This document shows positions 17,555 to 29,043 of a stretch of DNA of 34,295 bases, one piece after another. A program made the position numbers and the translations under genes. Location: NCBI GenBank assembly GCA_001550305.1, contig LRTP01000520.1, positions 1 through 34,295 on the forward strand, given 5' to 3'. Source of the stretch: Streptomyces diastatochromogenes. Lineage in GTDB: Bacteria; Actinomycetota; Actinomycetes; Streptomycetales; Streptomycetaceae. Every line of letters starts with the position of its first letter. Positions within the stretch are counted from its first letter, which is position 1. Below the pieces are notes generated by a model. The model was not told the DNA's origin and did no database searches. It was given only the letters and a program-made list of their open reading frames with translations.

Positions 17555-19399
17555 TCAGTGGTTCATGAACTGCGAGACGGAAAGCGCCCGCTCGACGATC
17601 CGTACGTCGCCGAGCCGTCCGTGCAGGATCTGGTCGATCCTGCCCGCGTACTCGTAGCCGCCGAGCAGCCAGGGCAGCCCGAGCGAGGTGAGACCGACCG
17701 CGACGGTGTGCGGGTTGCGGGCGACCGGGCAGCCCTGGACGTACATCGTGGTGTGCGAGCCGTCGTTGACGACGGCGACGTGCCACCACTGCTCGCGGGC
17801 CGTCTCGTCGCCCCAGTTGGTGACGATGCCCTGCTGGTTGAGCGGCCGGACGGCCCACTGCGGGCCGGGCCCGTCGGAGAGGGAGAGGGTGGCGAGCGGC
17901 TCGTCCGGGTCGTCGGCGGTCTTGCCCGCGCCACCGCCCGTGCCGGTACGGCTGATCAGCGAGGCCCAGGCGTTGTGCGAGGCGTCCCAGTCGGCGGGGA
18001 GCTGGTAGAAGGCCTCGATGGTGTAACCGCGCTTGAAGGTGGCCGAGTTGAGGGGCGCCCCGTCGACCGTGCGCAGATACGCGCCCTTCAGCGGGGGCTT
18101 GCCGCCCTGGAAGAAGAGGCTGCCGTGACCCGGCTGGTCGGGGTGGTGGGCGGAGGACCAGGTGAGGGCGCTGTCGCCGACCTTGACCACGGTCAGGTCG
18201 TTCCCGTGCCCGGACTGGTCGCGCACCGTGCCCTCGGCCGCCGTACCGTCCGCGTGCCCGTCGAAGCGCCAGTAGGCGAGTGTGCCCCGGACCAGCATCT
18301 CGGACACCGGCCGCGCCGAGCGGGCGGGCACCGGCGCGAAGCCCGCGAAGCGGGACTCGAAGTCGACGGCGACCGAGAACCGGTCGGCGTCACCGCTGAG
18401 TTCGATCTCCTGCCGCTCCAGCTCGTTGAGCCCCTTGGCCGCGCGGCCCAGGATCCACGGCGAGATGGTCTCGACGTCGATGGTGTTGCGGTCGAGGTCG
18501 AAGCGGTAGAGGCGGATCATCGCCGCCCCACCGTAGTAACGGTTCTGATAGTTCGTCAGGTGGAGGTGGACGTCGTGCCCGGCCGCGTTGGTGCGGGTGG
18601 CGCGGGCGGCGGGCCAGTAGTGCCCGTTCAGGGTCAGGAAGATCTGGTCGTGGTCGTGGATCAGCTGGTCCCAGAGCTGCTGCCCGTACGAGGACAGGGT
18701 GTCGTCGTCCACGACCAGCTCGTGCGTGGTGAGGATGACCGGCGTCTTGGGGTGCTGGGCGATGACGTCCTTCGCCCACGCGTAGCCCTGCGCCGACAGC
18801 CGCCAGTCCAGGGCGAGGACGAGCCACTCCATGCCCGCCGCCCGGAACAGGTGGAAGGTGTTGTAGCCGTCCGGCGAGGCGCCGCCGAAGGTGCGCCTGT
18901 CCCGGAAGCGCTGCGGGCCGAAGACGTCCAGGTAGGGGGTCGCGCCCCGCTGGTCGTTCGTGGACGACCTGATGTCGTGGTTGCCCGCGAGCACGCTGTA
19001 GCCGACGCCGCGCCGGTCGAGCAGCTCGAACGCCTTGCCCGCGGCCGCGAATTCGGCCTGGCCGCCGTTCTCCGTGATGTCGCCCAGGTGCGAGAGGAAG
19101 ACGATGTTCTCGTCCTTCCCGTGCTCCAGGAGATAGCGCAGCGAGGCCTCGATCGGCGCGGGGTTGATGCTCGGCCCGTCGAAGAGGTACTGCGTGTCGG
19201 GCATGACGGCGAGCGTGAAGCGGCGGCTGTCGGCGTCCGGCCGCCAGTTCGCCTCACGCGTCGCCGCCTGTGCCGTCACCGCGGGCAGGGCCACCGAGGT
19301 GGTGGCCGCCGCGCCGATCAGGGCCGTGGCCCGCAGGAAGTTGCGTCTGCCGGCGCCGGCCTGCTCGGCCTCCGTCGCCTGGTCATGCGAAGTACACAC
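17555..19399 (-). CDS. Tat-exported calcineurin-like metallophosphoesterase with C-terminal LamG-like domain
   Basis: A 614-residue exported protein. The twin-arginine signal GRRNFLRATALIGAAATTSV lies at residues 18-37. A calcineurin-type metallophosphoesterase domain follows: AVMPDTQ with D68, LGDITENGG, AGNHD, then TTHELV and NGHYW. Its metal ligands look intact. From about residue 355 a concanavalin/LamG-type jelly-roll begins (TLAYWRFDGHADGTAAEG, then GYTIEAFYQLP), a fold often used to bind glycans. The probable role is removing phosphate or splitting a phosphodiester on a surface or soluble glycan outside the cell; the specificity is unknown. The GTG at 19399 has GGAG five bases upstream. 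It lies 110 bp after the GH2 gene, the intervening GC palindrome (19491-19502) being short, so co-transcription with the importer is plausible. Confidence 0.88.
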   Translation of the reverse strand: MCTSHDQATEAEQAGAGRRNFLRATALIGAAATTSVALPAVTAQAATREANWRPDADSRRFTLAVMPDTQYLFDGPSINPAPIEASLRYLLEHGKDENIVFLSHLGDITENGGQAEFAAAGKAFELLDRRGVGYSVLAGNHDIRSSTNDQRGATPYLDVFGPQRFRDRRTFGGASPDGYNTFHLFRAAGMEWLVLALDWRLSAQGYAWAKDVIAQHPKTPVILTTHELVVDDDTLSSYGQQLWDQLIHDHDQIFLTLNGHYWPAARATRTNAAGHDVHLHLTNYQNRYYGGAAMIRLYRFDLDRNTIDVETISPWILGRAAKGLNELERQEIELSGDADRFSVAVDFESRFAGFAPVPARSARPVSEMLVRGTLAYWRFDGHADGTAAEGTVRDQSGHGNDLTVVKVGDSALTWSSAHHPDQPGHGSLFFQGGKPPLKGAYLRTVDGAPLNSATFKRGYTIEAFYQLPADWDASHNAWASLISRTGTGGGAGKTADDPDEPLATLSLSDGPGPQWAVRPLNQQGIVTNWGDETAREQWWHVAVVNDGSHTTMYVQGCPVARNPHTVAVGLTSLGLPWLLGGYEYAGRIDQILHGRLGDVRIVERALSVSQFMNH

Positions 19400-19509
19400 G
19401 TCTGCTCCATGAAGGTGCGAAAAGGTCAGTGAGGAGTGCGAGTCAGGTCGGGCGTCGAGTCACGTCGAACGGGTCGAGCCGGTCGGACGGGCGGCGCGCC
19501 GCGCGCGGG

Positions 19510-22427
<2,918 letters not shown>

Positions 22428-22428
<1 letters not shown>

Positions 22429-23312
22429 CAGCGGATGGCTCCCTTGCCGAGGTCCGCGATGATCTGCTTGGCGCCGATCGCGAAGACGATCAGCAGGGGG
22501 ACGAGGGCGAGAAGCGCGCCGGTCATGACCATTCCGTAGTCGGTGGTGCCGTGGACACCGTTCAGCTGGGAGAGCGCGACCTGGAGGGTCACGTTGTCCG
22601 GGTTGGTGAGGGCGATCAGCGGCCAGGCGTAGTCGTTCCACTGGCCCATGAAGGTGAAGATGCCGAGGAAGGCGAGGCCCGGCCGGACCACCGGGAGCGC
22701 CACGTGCCAGTACTGGCGCAGGAAGCCCGCCCCGTCCAGCTTGGAGGCGTCGATCAGCTCGTCGTGGATCGCGCTCTTCATGTACTGGCGCATCCAGAAG
22801 ATGCCGAACGCGTTGGCCGCCGCCGGGACGATCAGCGCGGTCATCGAGCCGATCCAGCCCAGCTTCGCCATGATCACGAACTGGGGGATCGCCTGGAGCT
22901 GCGCCGGGACCATGAAGATGACCATCATCAGCGCGAACAGCACCCGGCGGCCCGGGAACTGGAACTTGGCGAACACGAACGCGGCCAGCGAGTCGAAGAA
23001 CAGGACCAGGACGGTCACCGAGCACGCGACCAGCAGCGAGTTGAACATCGACCCGAAGAAGTCGACGTTGTCGAAGAGGTTGCGGACGTTCTCGAGGAAG
23101 TGCGAGCCGGGCAGCAGCTTCGGCGGGTAGGAGAAGATCTCCGTCGACGAGTGCGTCGACATGATCACGGCCCAGTAGAACGGGAAGACCGAGAGCAGCA
23201 GACCGATGATCAGGGAGAGGTGGAGGGATATGCCCCGGCGCCGTGACCCCTTGATGGTCGACGTGTGCCCCGCCCCCTTCATGGAGGCCGATGAACCCTT
23301 GAGGATTGCCAT
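22428..23312 (-). CDS. ABC sugar transporter permease, MalG/UgpE type
   Basis: A 294-residue membrane component of a carbohydrate ABC importer. There are six predicted transmembrane segments, the first at about residues 30-50 (LHLSLIIGLLLSVFPFYWAV). The cytoplasmic EAA-type loop is DELIDASKLDGAGFLRQYWH, followed by VALPVVRPGLAFLGIFTF, which contacts the ATPase. It forms a heterodimer with the permease encoded just upstream. The ATG at 23312 has GGGAGG seven bases upstream, and the 3' end overlaps the GH2 gene by one base. No ATPase is encoded nearby; in Streptomyces the shared ATPase MsiK commonly energises such importers. Confidence 0.95.
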
Positions 23313-23324
23313 GGTGGGGCCTCC

Positions 23325-24287
23325 CTAGTCTTCGCCCCGGCGCTGCACCAGGCGCCAGTTGATGATCGAGAAGATGATGACGACGAGGAAGATGCCCCAG
23401 GCCACGGCGGCGCCGTAACCGAAGTCGTTGTTGTCGAAGGTCTGCTGGAAGAAGTAGAGGACCATCGTCTGGCCCGAGTGGCCGGGGCCGCCCGCGAACG
23501 ACGAGTTGTTGTCCGTGGTCTGCAGCAGCACCTGCGGTTCGGAGAAGGTCTGCAGGCCCGTGACCGTCGAGATGATGAGCACGAACAGCAGCACCGGACG
23601 CATCAGCGGCAGCGTGATCCGGAAGAAGGTCTGGACGGGCCCGGCGCCGTCCATCCGCGCCGCCTCGTACAGCTCGCCGGGGATCGTCTGGAGCCCCGCG
23701 AGGAAGATGATCGCGTTGTAGCCGGTCCACTGCCAGGTCATCAGCACGGCGATGGCGACCTTGATGCCCCACGGTGTGTTCAGCCAGGCCACCTGGTCGA
23801 GGCCGACCGCCTGGAACAAGGCGTTCGCCAGGCCGAAGTTGGTGGAGAAGACCGAGCCGAAGATGATCGCGACCGCGACGATCGAGGTGACGTTCGGCAG
23901 GAAGTAGGCGAACCGGTAGAGGTTCTTGAAGCGGACGGCCGAGTTGAGCATCACGGCCGTGACCATCGCCAGGAAGATCATCGGGAAGGTGGCCAGCGCC
24001 CAGATGATGATCGTGTTACCGATCGAGGTCCAGAACTGGGTGTCCGACAGCAGATAGCGGTACTGCGAGAGCCCCGCGAACTCCATCGAGCCGAGGCCGT
24101 CCCAGCGGTGGAACGACAGATAGAGCGAGAAGCCGACCGGGATCAGACCGAAGGCGAGGAACAACAGATAGAAGGGGGAGATCGCGGCGTACAGCCGCCA
24201 GTAGCTGAGGATGCCCTTCTTGGGGTGGGTGACGGGGGTCTCGGCGAGGGCCGCGGGGGGCGTGTCGACCACGGGTGCGGTAGCCAT
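23325..24287 (-). CDS. ABC sugar transporter permease, MalF/UgpA type
   Basis: A 320-residue integral membrane protein with about six transmembrane helices; the first runs AAISPFYLLFLAFGLIPVGF. The EAA-type coupling loop is GELYEAARMDGAGPVQTFFR, then ITLPLMRPVLLFV. The N-terminal ~30 residues are a Pro/Ala-rich cytoplasmic tail. The ATG at 24287 (MATAPVVDTPPAALAETPVT) overlaps the binding-protein stop as TGATG; the longer open frame upstream (to 25451) is a shadow of the binding-protein gene. The gene is 12 bp from the partner permease. Together they form the translocation pore for an oligosaccharide delivered by the lipoprotein encoded at 24287-25582. Confidence 0.95.
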   Translation of the reverse strand: MATAPVVDTPPAALAETPVTHPKKGILSYWRLYAAISPFYLLFLAFGLIPVGFSLYLSFHRWDGLGSMEFAGLSQYRYLLSDTQFWTSIGNTIIIWALATFPMIFLAMVTAVMLNSAVRFKNLYRFAYFLPNVTSIVAVAIIFGSVFSTNFGLANALFQAVGLDQVAWLNTPWGIKVAIAVLMTWQWTGYNAIIFLAGLQTIPGELYEAARMDGAGPVQTFFRITLPLMRPVLLFVLIISTVTGLQTFSEPQVLLQTTDNNSSFAGGPGHSGQTMVLYFFQQTFDNNDFGYGAAVAWGIFLVVIIFSIINWRLVQRRGED

Positions 24288-25582
24288 CAGTAACTCACCC
24301 CCAGGTGGTCCGCGATGCGCCGGCACTTGCTCATGGCGTCCCTCCAGGCCTTGTCCGGGTCCTTGCCGAGGACGGAGAAGTTCCGCAGCTCGTCGTTGAT
24401 CGGGGTGCTCAGCGCGACGTCGTACGGGCTGTTGAAGGCGACCGGGATGTTCTGCGCCGCCGGACCGAAGACGTCCATGGTGACCTGGTCGCCGAAGAAG
24501 GCGTCGGGTTCGCGCAGCTTCTTCATCGCGTAGGACGCAGGGGTCGAGGGGAAGAGCACCGAGTCGACGAAGCCCTGGGCCTGGTTGCTCGCGTCGAGCA
24601 TCCAGGTGATCATCTCGAAGGCCTTCTCGGGCTCCCGGCACGCCTTGGTGATCGCGAGGAACGAGCCGCCGATGTTCGAGGGACCGCCCGGACACGCGGC
24701 CACCCGCCACTTGCCCTTGGTCTTCGGTACGTTGAGCTTGATGTCGCCGGCCGCCCAGGAGGCGTTCAGCTGGCTGGGCAGCAGGCCCCGCTCGGTGGCC
24801 GAGGTGTTGTCGGCCGTACCGTTGATGATCTTCGAGACCAGTCCGCGGCGGGTGGCCTCGACGGAACGGTCCCAGGCGGTGCGTACGTGCTCCTGGTCGC
24901 CGATGAAGTGCCGGTCCTTGTCGACGAACCGCTTCGTCGTCTGGTTGACCGAGATGCCGAAGACACTGAGCGCGTCGGTCAGGATGAACGTGCCGGGGAG
25001 GCGCTTCTTCAGCTGCTCGCCGGCCGCGAAGAACTGGTCCCAGGTGGCCAGCTCCCTGGAGACGTCCGCGGGCTCGTAGGCCAGTCCGGCCTTCTCGAAG
25101 ACGGCGGGCTGGTAGTAGTGCGCGACCGGACCGCAGTCGATCGGGAAGCCCACCATCGAACCGTCCGGGGCGATGCCCTGATCCCACTTCCAGGGCAGGT
25201 ACTGGTCCTTCAGTTTCTCGGCACCGAGCGTGCGCAGGTCCACGAACTGGTCGGAGTTGGGCAGATACGAGGCCATGTCCTCGCCCTTGAGCCCGGCTAT
25301 GTCCGGAATGTGGGCGCGTCCGGTCATCGTGGTCATCAGCTTCGAGCGGTAGTAGCCGCCGATCTGGATGGCCTGCAGATTCACCGCGCTGTCGTAGCGG
25401 GCCTTGGCGTCCTGGACGACTTTCGGGCTCAGCCCGCCGCTCCAGTACCACAGGACCATGTTGCGTCCGGTCGAGCCGGTCGGAACGCCGCAGCCGGTCG
25501 CCAGGCCGCCCAGCGCCGTGGCGGCCGTACCGGCCAGGCCGGCGCGCAGCAGGCCCCTTCGTGAGAGCCGCACAGCTCCCAC
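24287..25582 (-). CDS. ABC sugar transporter substrate-binding lipoprotein (family 1), Tat-type signal
   Basis: A 431-residue extracellular solute-binding protein. The signal contains the twin-arginine motif LSRRGLLRAGLAG and ends with a lipobox-like LATGC (cysteine near residue 31), so it should be Tat-exported and lipid-anchored. The mature part has family-1 SBP features: NMVLWYWSGGLSPKVVQDAK at the start, TTMTGRAHIPDIAGL, and the late segment EPEKAFEMITWMLDASNQAQ. It captures the sugar for the two permeases. The first codon is GTG at 25582, close behind AAAGG; a second GTG three codons later (25573) is an alternative. A 12-bp repeat array lies directly upstream, between this gene and the PfkB kinase. 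Substrate cannot be read; the neighbouring GH2, GH4 and GH38 genes suggest a galactoside- or mannoside-containing oligosaccharide. Confidence 0.94.
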   Translation of the reverse strand: MGAVRLSRRGLLRAGLAGTAATALGGLATGCGVPTGSTGRNMVLWYWSGGLSPKVVQDAKARYDSAVNLQAIQIGGYYRSKLMTTMTGRAHIPDIAGLKGEDMASYLPNSDQFVDLRTLGAEKLKDQYLPWKWDQGIAPDGSMVGFPIDCGPVAHYYQPAVFEKAGLAYEPADVSRELATWDQFFAAGEQLKKRLPGTFILTDALSVFGISVNQTTKRFVDKDRHFIGDQEHVRTAWDRSVEATRRGLVSKIINGTADNTSATERGLLPSQLNASWAAGDIKLNVPKTKGKWRVAACPGGPSNIGGSFLAITKACREPEKAFEMITWMLDASNQAQGFVDSVLFPSTPASYAMKKLREPDAFFGDQVTMDVFGPAAQNIPVAFNSPYDVALSTPINDELRNFSVLGKDPDKAWRDAMSKCRRIADHLGVSY

Positions 25583-25608
25583 CGCCTTTCGGATCTTTTC
25601 GGTCTTCG

Positions 25609-25746
25609 CGTACGAGGGGTCTTACGTGGGGTCTTGCAGGGGGTCGTGCGTGGGGTGTTTCGCGTTGTGATGCGTGGGGTCATGCGCGTCATGCGTGTCA
25701 TGCGGGGGGTCTTACGGGGTGTTGCGCGTGGGGTCATCGGGGTGTG
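25609..25746. repeat. degenerate 12-bp G-rich tandem repeat array between kinase and binding-protein genes
   Basis: About eleven head-to-tail units of consensus CTTGCGTGGGGT (plus strand). Examples are CTTACGTGGGGT (25621), CTTGCAGGGGGT (25633), CGTGCGTGGGGT (25645), GATGCGTGGGGT (25669), CATGCGGGGGGT (25699) and TGCGCGTGGGGT (25723). Two 9-bp units (25681, 25690) are shortened variants. GGGG runs recur every 12 bp on the plus strand. The array fills the 151-bp gap and touches the kinase stop codon. Confidence 0.85.
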
Positions 25747-26771
25747 CCCGGCCGACGCGTGGCGTCGGGCGGGGTCACGGGGGCGGGACGGACGGGCGGG
25801 CCCGGGTCCGCCGGGACGCGGTCGGCCAGGAAGCCGTACGCACGCCGCAGTTCACGGTCTTCGAGCGTCTGCCACCAGCGGTGGACGCCGTACCAGCCGG
25901 GCGCGGCCAGCGCACCGCCGTGCCGCTGCACGGACAGGCCCGCGGCCAGCACCGCGAAGCGCAGCCGTTCCTCCAGCGGCCAGCCGCCGAGCGAGGCGGC
26001 GACGAAGCTCGCGCCGAAGACGTCTCCGGCACCCGTCGCGTCCAGGACGTCGACGGGGAGGGCCGGCACCTCCGCGTACTCGCCCGTCGTCTGGTCCACC
26101 GCGACCGCGCCGTCGCCGCCCCGGGTGACCACGGCGACCGGCACCAGCTCGGTCAGCGTGCCCAGGGCCGCGACCGCGCTCTCGGTGCGCGTGTACGCCA
26201 TCGCCTCCGTCTCGTTCGGGAGGAAGGCGTGACACAGGGAGAGCTGGTCGAGGAGGTCCCGGGACCACTGTTGTGTGGGGTCCCAGCCGACGTCCGCGTA
26301 GATCTGGGTGCCGGCCGCGGCGGCCTTGGCGAGCCAGGCGCGCGGTTCGGCCTCGATGTGCACGAGGGCGGTGCGCGCCTCGGGCGGGTCGCCCATCAGC
26401 TCGTCCTGCGAGTACGGCGGTTCCTGGCCGTGGGTGACCAGGGCCCGGTCGTTGCCGTGGGCCAGCGAGACGGTGACGGGAGTGTGCCAGCCGTCCGCGG
26501 TGCGGGACAGGGAGAGGTCGATGCCCTCCTGGTCGGCGAGGACCTCACGGCAGTACGCGCCGTAGTAGTCGTCGCCGAAGACCGTGGCCAGGGAGGTGCG
26601 CAGGCCGAACCGGGAGGCCGCGACCGCCAGGTTGGCGATGCCGCCGGGGCTCACGCCCATTCCCTCGGTCCAGATCTCCTCGCCGGCTGTCGGCGGCTTC
26701 CCCAGTCCGGTGAGAACGAGGTCGTAGAAGAGCAGCCCGGTCAGCATCACATCGGGCCGTTCGTCACCCAC
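25734..26771 (-). CDS. PfkB-family carbohydrate kinase
   Basis: A sugar kinase of about 345 residues in the ribokinase/PfkB family. The N-terminal glycine motif is EGMGVSPGGIANLAVAASRF and the C-terminal catalytic/ATP signature is DATGAGDVFGASFVAASLGG, with the catalytic aspartate in GAGD. It would phosphorylate a sugar, perhaps an imported di- or monosaccharide, in the cytoplasm. The Pro/Arg-rich C-terminal tail (after DRVPADPG) is probably disordered and runs into the repeat array. I prefer the GTG at 26771, with AGAGG eight bases upstream; the GTG at 26777 is too close to that site. The gene precedes the ABC importer operon on the same strand and is divergent from a DeoR regulator gene that is followed by a GH4 gene, so regulation by that DeoR protein is likely. 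Confidence 0.88.
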   Translation of the reverse strand: MGDERPDVMLTGLLFYDLVLTGLGKPPTAGEEIWTEGMGVSPGGIANLAVAASRFGLRTSLATVFGDDYYGAYCREVLADQEGIDLSLSRTADGWHTPVTVSLAHGNDRALVTHGQEPPYSQDELMGDPPEARTALVHIEAEPRAWLAKAAAAGTQIYADVGWDPTQQWSRDLLDQLSLCHAFLPNETEAMAYTRTESAVAALGTLTELVPVAVVTRGGDGAVAVDQTTGEYAEVPALPVDVLDATGAGDVFGASFVAASLGGWPLEERLRFAVLAAGLSVQRHGGALAAPGWYGVHRWWQTLEDRELRRAYGFLADRVPADPGPPVRPAPVTPPDATRRPGTPR

Positions 26772-26828
26772 GAGCACATCCTCTCGTCAAAACTCTGCAA
26801 GCGGTGCACAGGATCGTGCGCGCCTCTG

Positions 26829-26839
26829 GCCAATTTGGC
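26829..26839. promoter_or_regulatory. small dyad in kinase/deoR-type divergent region (candidate operator)
   Basis: GCCAA-T-TTGGC is an 11-bp perfect inverted repeat near the middle of the 105-bp divergent gap (26772-26876). It overlaps TTGGCA on the plus strand and TTGCCA on the minus strand, both -35-like. It could be the DeoR-type operator, but such a short dyad can arise by chance. Confidence 0.35.
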
Positions 26840-26876
26840 AAGAGTCGAGCAGAACTGAGCATAGAAATGATTGGGA

Positions 26877-27665
26877 ATGACGAGTACTGTTCACAGGGTG
26901 CTGGCAGAGCGACGACATCAACTCATCCTGCGGGCCCTGCGCTCCGGCGGGCCCGCAGCCGTGACCGATCTCTCCGAACAGCTGGGCGTGAGCCCCGCCA
27001 CGGTCCGCCGTGACCTGCTGAAACTGGAGGAGGAAGGCCTGCTCACGCGGGTGCACGGCGGGGCGGTCGTGGAGGAGGGCGACCAGCCCTTCGCCGAGGT
27101 CGCCGAGGTCCGTGTGGCCGAGAAGGACGCCATCGCGGAGCGCGCCGCCTCGATGGTCCAGGACGGCCAGTCCGTCCTGCTGGACATCGGCACCACCGCC
27201 TACCGGCTGGCCCGGCAGCTGCACGGCCGCCGGATCACCGTGATCACCAGCAACCTGGTGGTCTACGAGGAGCTGGTGGACGACGAGGACATAGAGCTGG
27301 TGCTGCTCGGCGGAATGGTCCGCCGTGAGTACCGCTCCCTGGTCGGCTTCCTCACCGAGGACAACCTGCGACAACTGCACGCCGACTGGCTGTTCCTCGG
27401 TACCAGCGGGGTACGGCCCGGCGGGCAGGTGATGGACACCACCGTCGTCGAGGTGCCGGTCAAGCGGGCCATGATCGAGGCGGGCGACAAGGTCGTCCTG
27501 CTCGCCGACCGCGCGAAGTTCCCGGGTACGGGGATGGCGCGGGTCTGTGGCCCCGAGGAGCTGGACGTGGTGGTGACGAACGGCCCGCTGGACCCGGCGA
27601 CGCGGTCGTCGTTGGAGGAGGCGGGCGTGCAAGTGGTCGTGACAGGAAAGGCGGAAACGGCGTGA
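26877..27665 (+). CDS. DeoR-family transcriptional regulator (sugar-phosphate sensing)
   Basis: A 262-residue DeoR/GlpR-type regulator. The N-terminal helix-turn-helix is VTDLSEQLGVSPATVRRDLL followed by the family hallmark LEEEGLLTRVHGGAV. The C-terminal DeoR sensor domain (~75-235) resembles ribose-5-phosphate isomerase, with the phosphate-sugar pocket region LLDIGTTAYRLARQL and ITSNLVVYEELV. Family members usually repress and are released by a phosphorylated sugar, which suits the kinase and GH4 genes on either side. The ATG at 26877 has no good ribosome site; a TTG at 26871 and a GTG at 26898 (VLAERRHQ) are alternatives, and a short or absent leader is possible. The stop overlaps the GH4 start by 4 bp, so regulator and enzymes are one transcript. 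Confidence 0.9.
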   Translation: MTSTVHRVLAERRHQLILRALRSGGPAAVTDLSEQLGVSPATVRRDLLKLEEEGLLTRVHGGAVVEEGDQPFAEVAEVRVAEKDAIAERAASMVQDGQSVLLDIGTTAYRLARQLHGRRITVITSNLVVYEELVDDEDIELVLLGGMVRREYRSLVGFLTEDNLRQLHADWLFLGTSGVRPGGQVMDTTVVEVPVKRAMIEAGDKVVLLADRAKFPGTGMARVCGPEELDVVVTNGPLDPATRSSLEEAGVQVVVTGKAETA

Positions 27666-28999
27666 AGCTGACGATTCTGGGTGGCGGCGGATTCCGGGTG
27701 CCGCTCGTGTACGGGGCACTCCTCGGGGACCGCGCCGAGGGCCGCGTCACCCATGTCGTGCTGCACGACGTGGACGCCGGACGGCTCACGGCCGTCGCCC
27801 GGGTGCTGGCCGAGCAGGCGAAGGACTTGCCGGACGCCCCCGAGGTGTCCTTCACCACCGACCTCGACGACGCCCTGCGCGGCGCCGACTTCATCTTCTC
27901 CGCGATCCGCGTCGGCGGCCTGGAGGGACGTGCCGACGACGAGCGGGTGGCACTCGCGGAGGGCGTCCTCGGCCAGGAGACGGTCGGCGCCGGCGGCATC
28001 GCGTACGGCCTGCGCACGGTCCCCGTGGCCGTGGACATCGCGCAGCGGGTCGCCCGGCTCGCCCCCGACGCCTGGGTCATCAACTTCACCAACCCGGCCG
28101 GACTGGTCACCGAGGCCATGTCCCGTCACCTCGGCGACCGCGTCATCGGCATCTGCGACTCGCCGGTCGGCCTCGGCCGGCGCATCGCCACGGTCCTGGG
28201 CGCCAACCCCCGCGAGGCCTGGATCGACTATGTCGGCCTCAACCACCTCGGCTGGGTGCGCGGGCTGCGCGTCGCGGGCCGCGACGAGCTGCCGCGGCTG
28301 CTCGCCGACCCCGAGCTGCTCGGCTCCTTCGAGGAGGGCAAGCTCTTCGGCGTCGAGTGGCTGCAGTCCCTGGGCGCCGTCCCGAACGAGTACCTGCACT
28401 ACTACTACTTCAACCGGGAGGCCGTCCGGGCCTACCAGCAGGCGGAGAAGACCCGCGGCGCGTTCCTGCGCGACCAGCAGGAACAGTTCTACGCCGAGAT
28501 GAGGCGCCCGGACACCGCCGCGCTGAGTGCCTGGGACCGTACGCGGGCCGAGCGCGAGGCCACCTACATGGCGGAGAACAGGGACGCGGCGGGCGCGGGC
28601 GAACGCGACGCCGACGACCTCTCCGGCGGCTACGAGAAGGTGGCGCTGGCCCTGATGCGGGCCATCGCCCGCGACGAGCGCACCACGCTCATCCTCAACG
28701 TCCGCAACCGCGGCACGCTGGGCGTGCTCGACGCGGAGGCCGTCATCGAGGTGCCCTGCCTCGTCGACGCCAACGGCGCCCACCCGGTCGCCGTCGACCC
28801 GCTGCCCGACCACGCCAGCGGACTGGTCTGCGCGGTCAAGGCGGTGGAGCGCGAGGTCCTGTCCGCCGCCGAGTCCGGCTCGCGCACGACCGCCGTCAAG
28901 GCCTTCGCCCTGCACCCGCTCGTCGACTCCGTGAACGTGGCCCGCCGTCTGGTCGAGGGGTACACGTCGGTCCATCCCGGCCTGGCGTACCTTAAGTAA
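27662..28999 (+). CDS. GH4 NAD/Mn-dependent 6-phospho-beta-glucosidase-like hydrolase
   Basis: A 445-residue family-4 glycoside hydrolase, which cleaves by an unusual NAD+-dependent oxidation/elimination mechanism. The Rossmann loop is ILGGGGFRVPLVYGAL. The phosphate/substrate loop reads AIRVGGLEGRADDERVALAE and then GQETVGAGG. NFTNPAGLVTEA is typical. Metal ligands are C165 (GICDSP) and H195 (GLNHLGW), and the catalytic tyrosine is probably Y244 in VPNEYLHYYYF. These features match the 6-phospho-beta-glucosidase branch (BglT-like) better than the alpha-galactosidase branch. No PTS gene is present, so if the substrate is phosphorylated, the PfkB kinase may do it. From memory, csnH and csnK of the S. 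coelicolor chitosan-oligosaccharide locus are a similar GH4-plus-kinase pair. The GTG at 27662 overlaps the DeoR stop. Confidence 0.9.
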   Translation: MKLTILGGGGFRVPLVYGALLGDRAEGRVTHVVLHDVDAGRLTAVARVLAEQAKDLPDAPEVSFTTDLDDALRGADFIFSAIRVGGLEGRADDERVALAEGVLGQETVGAGGIAYGLRTVPVAVDIAQRVARLAPDAWVINFTNPAGLVTEAMSRHLGDRVIGICDSPVGLGRRIATVLGANPREAWIDYVGLNHLGWVRGLRVAGRDELPRLLADPELLGSFEEGKLFGVEWLQSLGAVPNEYLHYYYFNREAVRAYQQAEKTRGAFLRDQQEQFYAEMRRPDTAALSAWDRTRAEREATYMAENRDAAGAGERDADDLSGGYEKVALALMRAIARDERTTLILNVRNRGTLGVLDAEAVIEVPCLVDANGAHPVAVDPLPDHASGLVCAVKAVEREVLSAAESGSRTTAVKAFALHPLVDSVNVARRLVEGYTSVHPGLAYLK

Positions 29000-29007
29000 G
29001 CGCTTTC
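28996..29007. promoter_or_regulatory. AAGCGCTT-centred near-palindrome between GH4 and GH38 genes
   Basis: GTAAGCGCTTTC has an 8-bp perfect core (AAGCGCTT) and one mismatched pair within 12 bp. The xAGCGCTx centre resembles LacI-family operators. It overlaps the GH4 stop codon in the 44-bp gap before the mannosidase gene. The evidence is weak. Confidence 0.3.
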
Positions 29008-29043
29008 CCCCTTTCTTGGCTTCTTGGCTCCTGGAGACCCCAC

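Noticed and set aside
19491..19502. GCGGCGCGCCGC palindrome after the GH2 gene as a terminator
   Set aside because: It is short and such GC palindromes are common at this composition; it may attenuate but is not enough to split the operon.
22429..23772. Upstream extension of the GH2 reading frame to 1420 codons
   Set aside because: The extension reads the two permease genes in another frame; the ATG at 22428 gives a normal GH2 length and a TGATG overlap.
25429..25737. A 102-codon minus-strand frame (MTPRATPRKTPR...) starting in an ATGA overlap with the kinase stop
   Set aside because: The TPR-like tetrapeptides are just the 12-bp repeat translated; there is no ribosome site, and the frame runs over the signal peptide coding region of the binding protein.
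25609..25746. Possible CRISPR array
   Set aside because: Units are 9-12 bp, contiguous and degenerate, with no spacers and no cas genes.
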